Of a stretch of DNA of 8,826 nt, positions 5,750 through 8,826 are shown one piece after another. Every line of letters starts with the position of its first letter. Within the stretch, counting starts at the first letter, position 1. The translations under genes were made by a program, and so were the position numbers. This stretch comes from Gammaproteobacteria bacterium (GTDB lineage: Bacteria > Pseudomonadota > Gammaproteobacteria > Steroidobacterales > Woeseiaceae), in contig JAOUNK010000124.1 of the NCBI GenBank assembly GCA_029881015.1, positions 1-8,826 on the forward strand. Direction: 5' to 3'. Below the pieces are notes generated by a model. That model ran no database searches, was not told the DNA's origin, and worked only from the letters and a program-made list of their open reading frames with translations.

Positions 5750-7126
5750 TCAGTAAGCCCCGGCGAACTCGCGTTCCGGCGGTCCGGCGAGATCCGGACC
5801 CGGCGGGTCTACCAGGAATTCGGCCTTTTGCTGAACGCCCGGCAATGACGCGACCGGGCAGCCGGCCCCGCCGATATACGAAAGGGCCGCCACCATGTTC
5901 GGGTCGTCCGGCGCACCGGTCGCGAAAGCGAGGTCGTCGGCAACCGGGCAGTTAACCGGCAGGCCGTCGAAGTAGTCGCCATAGCCCTCTGCATTGCTCT
6001 TCTTGAACGACGTGGGCCGCAGGATCTTGTCGCAGAATTCGAGACCGACCTGCCCGACCGGCTTGCCGTAGGTGCTGTCACCGACAATGTACACGCCGTC
6101 GGTAACGAACGGATCGAGTCCGTTGATGACGAGCTCGCTGGCCGACGCTGTGCCGCGCGATGCGATGACAATCAGTCGATTGATATCAATGGAATTCGCC
6201 TGGCGGCCGAAGTAATCGATACTGTTGTTGGTCACGGCGCGATCCGCATTGAATTCCGTGTTCGAGAAGATTTGCCCGTCGTTGGCAAAACCGCCGAGGT
6301 AGTCCGCGAGCAGATTCGCGGTAGCGACAAGACCACCACCGTTGTAGCGCAGGTCGATGATGACGTCTTCGACGCCGGCGGCAATGAAGCTCGAAAACAC
6401 CGCATCGAAATCGCGGTTGCCGGTGCTGTCGTGCGGCGTGCCGTCATGCGCCGTGCTGATGAACGTCGCAAACTCCATGTAACCAACCGGCGGACTGCCG
6501 GGCCCCCTATCGATGATTCGTGCCTGCGGTACCGGATCAATGGTCACGATGTCCTTGTTGACCGACACCGCCGGCAACACCGTTCCGTCAAGCTCGCGAA
6601 CCTGGAACAGCACGCTCGGGTTGTCGAGCGCGGCATTGATACCTTCGTCCGCCAGGATATCGGCAATGAGTCGTCCGTCGAGACTCACGACCGTCTGGCC
6701 ACGAGAAAAGCCGCCTACCAGGTTCGCCGGACTATCCGCGAAGACCCGCGTAAAGCGCATCTCGTTGTTTTCCAGGCGCCAGCTGAAACCGAAACCCTCA
6801 TATTCGCCTTCGTTGAAAAACGCCAGGTCTGCCGCCAGGGACCCGACCGTACTCCAGCGATCGACGGGCTGGCTGCTGGCATTTTGCGGGCCGTAGGTTT
6901 GCGTAACCTGCGTGACGAGTTCCTCGGGCGTTGCGTAGTCGGCAATACTGAGATTTGCCGGCAACTGGTCATTCCAGAGGTACCACGCGTAGAGACTGTC
7001 GAGAACGTAGGTCTTCTGCCCGTCATTGCTGCAGGCAGCCGGTGACGTCGGGCCGGCAGGCCCGGTGCCGTCGCTGCTGCAGGCCGCTAGCGAACCCGCG
7101 GCCAATACGATGGTCAGTTTGTGCAT
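5750..7126 (-). CDS. S41-family (C-terminal processing protease-like) serine peptidase lipoprotein
   Basis: A 458-residue secreted protease. The signal peptide ends in the lipobox LAAC (13-16); Cys16 should be lipidated, and Ser17 favours outer-membrane sorting. A low-complexity Gly/Pro/Ser linker (17-31) precedes an N-terminal helical region with YAWYLWNDQLP (46-56). A PDZ-like domain covers about 105-190, then the S41 core: DLRYNGGG (259-266), TASASE (326-331) with nucleophile Ser330, and GDSTYGKPVGQ (349-359) with general base Lys355. The 25-residue Ser-Lys spacing equals that of E. coli Prc (Ser430/Lys455). Four further cysteines (32, 365, 393, 423) could form disulfides in the periplasm. 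The C-terminus is Pro/Gly-rich. It follows folK by 11 bases with a strong ribosome-binding site, so it is co-transcribed with tsaD-folB-folK although nothing links it to folate. The substrate is unknown. Confidence 0.93.
   Translation of the reverse strand: MHKLTIVLAAGSLAACSSDGTGPAGPTSPAACSNDGQKTYVLDSLYAWYLWNDQLPANLSIADYATPEELVTQVTQTYGPQNASSQPVDRWSTVGSLAADLAFFNEGEYEGFGFSWRLENNEMRFTRVFADSPANLVGGFSRGQTVVSLDGRLIADILADEGINAALDNPSVLFQVRELDGTVLPAVSVNKDIVTIDPVPQARIIDRGPGSPPVGYMEFATFISTAHDGTPHDSTGNRDFDAVFSSFIAAGVEDVIIDLRYNGGGLVATANLLADYLGGFANDGQIFSNTEFNADRAVTNNSIDYFGRQANSIDINRLIVIASRGTASASELVINGLDPFVTDGVYIVGDSTYGKPVGQVGLEFCDKILRPTSFKKSNAEGYGDYFDGLPVNCPVADDLAFATGAPDDPNMVAALSYIGGAGCPVASLPGVQQKAEFLVDPPGPDLAGPPEREFAGAY
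5781..5800. repeat. Perfect GC-rich inverted repeat (7-bp stem, 6-base loop) near the convergent gene ends
   Basis: GGTCCGG (5781-5787) and CCGGACC (5794-5800) are perfect inverted copies around the loop CGAGAT. The hairpin lies within the last codons of the S41 gene and 33 bases past the reductase stop. No run of T follows on either strand, so it is not a canonical intrinsic terminator. It could still slow polymerase or protect a 3' end, or simply reflect the Pro/Gly coding there. Confidence 0.45.
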
Positions 7127-7132
7127 GCAGGA

Positions 7133-7139
7133 TCCTCTT
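7133..7139 (-). promoter_or_regulatory. Ribosome-binding site of the S41 gene overlapping the folK stop codon
   Basis: On the minus strand AAGAGGA begins inside the folK TAA stop (7140-7138) and is followed by six bases to the ATG at 7126. The match and spacing are near ideal. The overlap suggests re-initiation or coupling with folK, while giving the protease gene its own efficient initiation. Confidence 0.75.
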
Positions 7140-7626
7140 AAAGAATAACGCCGACGAGCTCGAGAGGATGACTTGTCGCGTCAAATTCCTGCCAGTGTTC
7201 GAGCATGGACCTGCGTGTAACGGGATGCACAAGGTCCGGCGCCAGCTCGGCCAGTGGCCGCAGTACGAAACTGTACGCAAGGACGTCGCTGCGTGGTACC
7301 CGCACGGGCGGCTCATCCAGAACAAGATCATTGTAGAGCAACAGATCAATATCGAGAGGACGTGACTCCCACTTTCCACTGCCACGGTCGCGTCCCGTGA
7401 GATTATGTACAAGCTCGATATGCTCGCAAATCGCGAGAGGCGATTCGCTGGACTCGAATCCGGCAACGAGGTTCAGGAAGTCTTCGCCCGCGAAGCCGAG
7501 CGCATGGCTGCGGTATACGGCCGAGAGCTGCAATTCTCCATGGCGCTTGCGTAGCTCCCGTACGCCGAGATGCAGGTTGTGCTCGGGATCGATATTGCTG
7601 CCGAGTCCCACGTAGACGGTTGCCAT
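7138..7626 (-). CDS. folK: 2-amino-4-hydroxy-6-hydroxymethyldihydropteridine pyrophosphokinase (HPPK)
   Basis: Transfers pyrophosphate from ATP to 6-hydroxymethyl-7,8-dihydropterin, the step before dihydropteroate synthase in folate synthesis; cytoplasmic. The product is 162 residues, normal for the family. GLGSN (7-11) opens the fold and FLNLV (50-54) follows. The catalytic region 79-94 supplies Arg79, Arg81, Trp86, Arg89 and the metal-binding pair Asp92/Asp94, matching E. coli Arg82, Arg84, Trp89, Arg92, Asp95 and Asp97 with a constant offset of three. The segment before LDID reads KWESRP, where E. coli has RWGPRT. SFVLRPLAELAPD (119-131) completes the family pattern. It starts six bases after the folB stop, with only a weak GGGT as ribosome-binding site, so coupling to folB is likely. 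Confidence 0.96.
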   Translation of the reverse strand: MATVYVGLGSNIDPEHNLHLGVRELRKRHGELQLSAVYRSHALGFAGEDFLNLVAGFESSESPLAICEHIELVHNLTGRDRGSGKWESRPLDIDLLLYNDLVLDEPPVRVPRSDVLAYSFVLRPLAELAPDLVHPVTRRSMLEHWQEFDATSHPLELVGVIL

Positions 7627-7632
7627 GAAAAT

Positions 7633-7992
7633 CTACCCGGGCTGCTCGCCGCGCTCGATTTCGACACCTACGTCCTTCGATCCGCGGATGGCGCCGGGTT
7701 TGTGAACCCGGACCTTCACCCATGCGACATCGAATTCGTCGCGGATGATGCCGGCAATACGTTCGGCGAGCGTCTCGACGAGCTGGAAGCTCGAGTCACC
7801 GACAAACCGCTGGATCCGCTTGGCAACGCTCTTGTAGTTGAGTGTGTCCTCGACGCTGTCCGTTGCTGCCGCCCTGGCAATGTCCGCGCTCATCTCCAGA
7901 TCGATGACAACCGTCTGGCGAATCTTTCGTTCCCAGTCCCAGATGCCGATGATTGTGTCGATCTTGAGTTCGTCGAGAAAAATCTTGTCCAT
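7633..7992 (-). CDS. folB: Dihydroneopterin aldolase
   Basis: Cleaves (and epimerises) 7,8-dihydroneopterin to 6-hydroxymethyl-7,8-dihydropterin and glycolaldehyde, supplying the substrate of the next gene, folK. The product is 119 residues against about 122 in E. coli FolB and aligns from the first residue. The substrate-pocket and catalytic residues appear at the same positions as in E. coli: Glu21 in DWE, Tyr53 in LNY, Glu73 in LVE and Lys98 in HKPGA. The ending VGVEIERG is also family-typical. It lies 19 bases after the tsaD stop. AAAGGA at 8010-8005 is a possible but distant ribosome-binding site (12 bases to the ATG). Confidence 0.97.
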   Translation of the reverse strand: MDKIFLDELKIDTIIGIWDWERKIRQTVVIDLEMSADIARAAATDSVEDTLNYKSVAKRIQRFVGDSSFQLVETLAERIAGIIRDEFDVAWVKVRVHKPGAIRGSKDVGVEIERGEQPG

Positions 7993-8011
7993 GTTGCGAG
8001 CCAGTCCTTTG

Positions 8012-8826
8012 TCAGTTTCCGGCAGGAACGCCCAATGTCTCTAGTGACCAGCGCGCCTGTGCCTTAATTTCAGAGGCCCTGTCCGCCTCCGCAAGGCGCA
8101 GCGCACCCGCCACGGCGATCATCGCACCATTATCCGTGCAAAACGCCAGCCTCGGGTAGTAGACCTCGCCTTCGAAGCGTTCTGCCATCTCCTTACGCAG
8201 CAGCCTGTTCGCGCCGACGCCCCCCGCCACGACGATACGTTTGAGACCCTCGGCCCTGGCGGCCCTGAGAGACTTCTCGACCAGCGTGTCGACGGCGGCA
8301 CGCTGGAACGAGGCAGCGAGGTCCGCCCGGCAGTCGTCCAGCCTATGCTCGTCCTCGGCCTTGCGAACCTCGAGCATGACGGCCGTTTTCAGGCCGCTGA
8401 AGCTGAAATCATGCGTCGGCTTATTGAGCATCGGCCGCGGAAAACTGAATGCGGCCTCGTCTCCACCCTCGGCCAGCGCCGCCAGCGCCGGCCCGCCCGG
8501 ATAGCCCAGGCCGAGCAGTTTGGCCGTCTTGTCGAAAGCCTCGCCGACGGCATCGTCCAGCGTCGAACCCAGGACCCGGTAGTCGCCAAGTCGCGCGACG
8601 CTGATCAACATGGAATGGCCACCGGACACCAGCAGCGCGAGAAACGGGAATTCGGGCGGCTCATCCTCGAGCATCGGGGCCAGCAGGTGGCCTTCCATGT
8701 GATGGACGGGAATCACCGGGCAGTCCCAGGCCAGCCCCAACCCGTTGGCCATGCCGCCGCCGACCATCAGCGCGCCGACGAGTCCCGGGCCGGCCGTATA
8801 CGCGATGGCATCGGGCTTGTCGACGC
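8012..8826 (-). CDS. tsaD: tRNA N6-adenosine threonylcarbamoyltransferase, N-terminus cut by window edge
   Basis: With TsaB and TsaE, transfers the threonylcarbamoyl group to A37 of ANN-decoding tRNAs (t6A), an essential modification in many bacteria. The window holds the last 270 residues and the stop; about 69 N-terminal residues lie beyond the right edge. The Kae1/TsaD/Qri7 motifs are clear. HMEGH carries the metal-binding His pair (visible residues 42 and 46), VSGGHS is at 66-71, GGVGANR is at 201-207 and the last metal ligand Asp231 is in CTDNGAMIA. The His42-to-Asp231 distance of 189 residues equals that in E. coli (His111 to Asp300). It is the upstream gene of the leftward folB-folK-S41 group visible here; its promoter is outside the window. 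Confidence 0.97.
   Translation of the reverse strand, partial: VDKPDAIAYTAGPGLVGALMVGGGMANGLGLAWDCPVIPVHHMEGHLLAPMLEDEPPEFPFLALLVSGGHSMLISVARLGDYRVLGSTLDDAVGEAFDKTAKLLGLGYPGGPALAALAEGGDEAAFSFPRPMLNKPTHDFSFSGLKTAVMLEVRKAEDEHRLDDCRADLAASFQRAAVDTLVEKSLRAARAEGLKRIVVAGGVGANRLLRKEMAERFEGEVYYPRLAFCTDNGAMIAVAGALRLAEADRASEIKAQARWSLETLGVPAGN

Noticed and set aside
6272..7045. Plus-strand open frame of 257 codons opposite the S41 gene.
   Set aside because: The minus strand carries intact S41 catalytic motifs; this frame has a charged, motif-free product.

Overview
This window is a compact, GC-rich block of bacterial chromosome, about 8.8 kb and almost entirely coding. It reads as a gammaproteobacterium. 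Cca, FolB, UppP and TsaD all resemble their gammaproteobacterial counterparts, and the HD-domain form of Cca with E. coli-like residue numbering is typical of that class. A free-living environmental lineage such as the Chromatiales or Woeseiaceae is a guess; the sequence alone does not settle the order. No mobile element, CRISPR array, tRNA, rRNA or phage gene was seen.

Layout, left to right. (1) A lipoprotein aminopeptidase-family gene runs leftward off the window edge (916 to 1, minus). (2) cca, the tRNA CCA-adding enzyme, runs rightward from 934 and is divergent from it across only 17 bases. (3) A leftward group follows: a MidA-family methyltransferase (4984 to 3800), uppP (3771 to 2974) and an unrecognised outer-membrane beta-barrel-like protein (2987 to 2151). 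The barrel gene overlaps uppP at its start and the tail of cca at its end. (4) A pteridine reductase/FolM-type short-chain dehydrogenase runs rightward (4999 to 5748), divergent from the methyltransferase across 14 bases. (5) A second leftward operon holds tsaD (cut by the right edge), folB, folK and a secreted S41-family lipoprotein protease. It meets the reductase tail to tail with one base between the stop codons.

Functionally the block is mostly housekeeping. cca and tsaD act on tRNA (3' CCA end and t6A37). folB and folK make the pterin half of folate, and the nearby reductase probably reduces dihydropterins or dihydrofolate. uppP recycles the undecaprenyl carrier for envelope polymers. 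Three further genes are envelope proteins (two lipoproteins and the barrel). The MidA homologue is a putative protein methyltransferase; its mitochondrial relative NDUFAF7 acts on complex I.

I found no convincing novel multi-gene system. The most unusual features are architectural. Both divergent gene pairs have start codons 14 to 17 bases apart with no good Shine-Dalgarno sequence, which suggests leaderless or very short-leader transcripts from overlapping promoters. Both convergent pairs overlap or nearly touch, with no room for a terminator. The beta-barrel gene and the S41 lipoprotein are the least understood genes and sit as passengers in essential operons.
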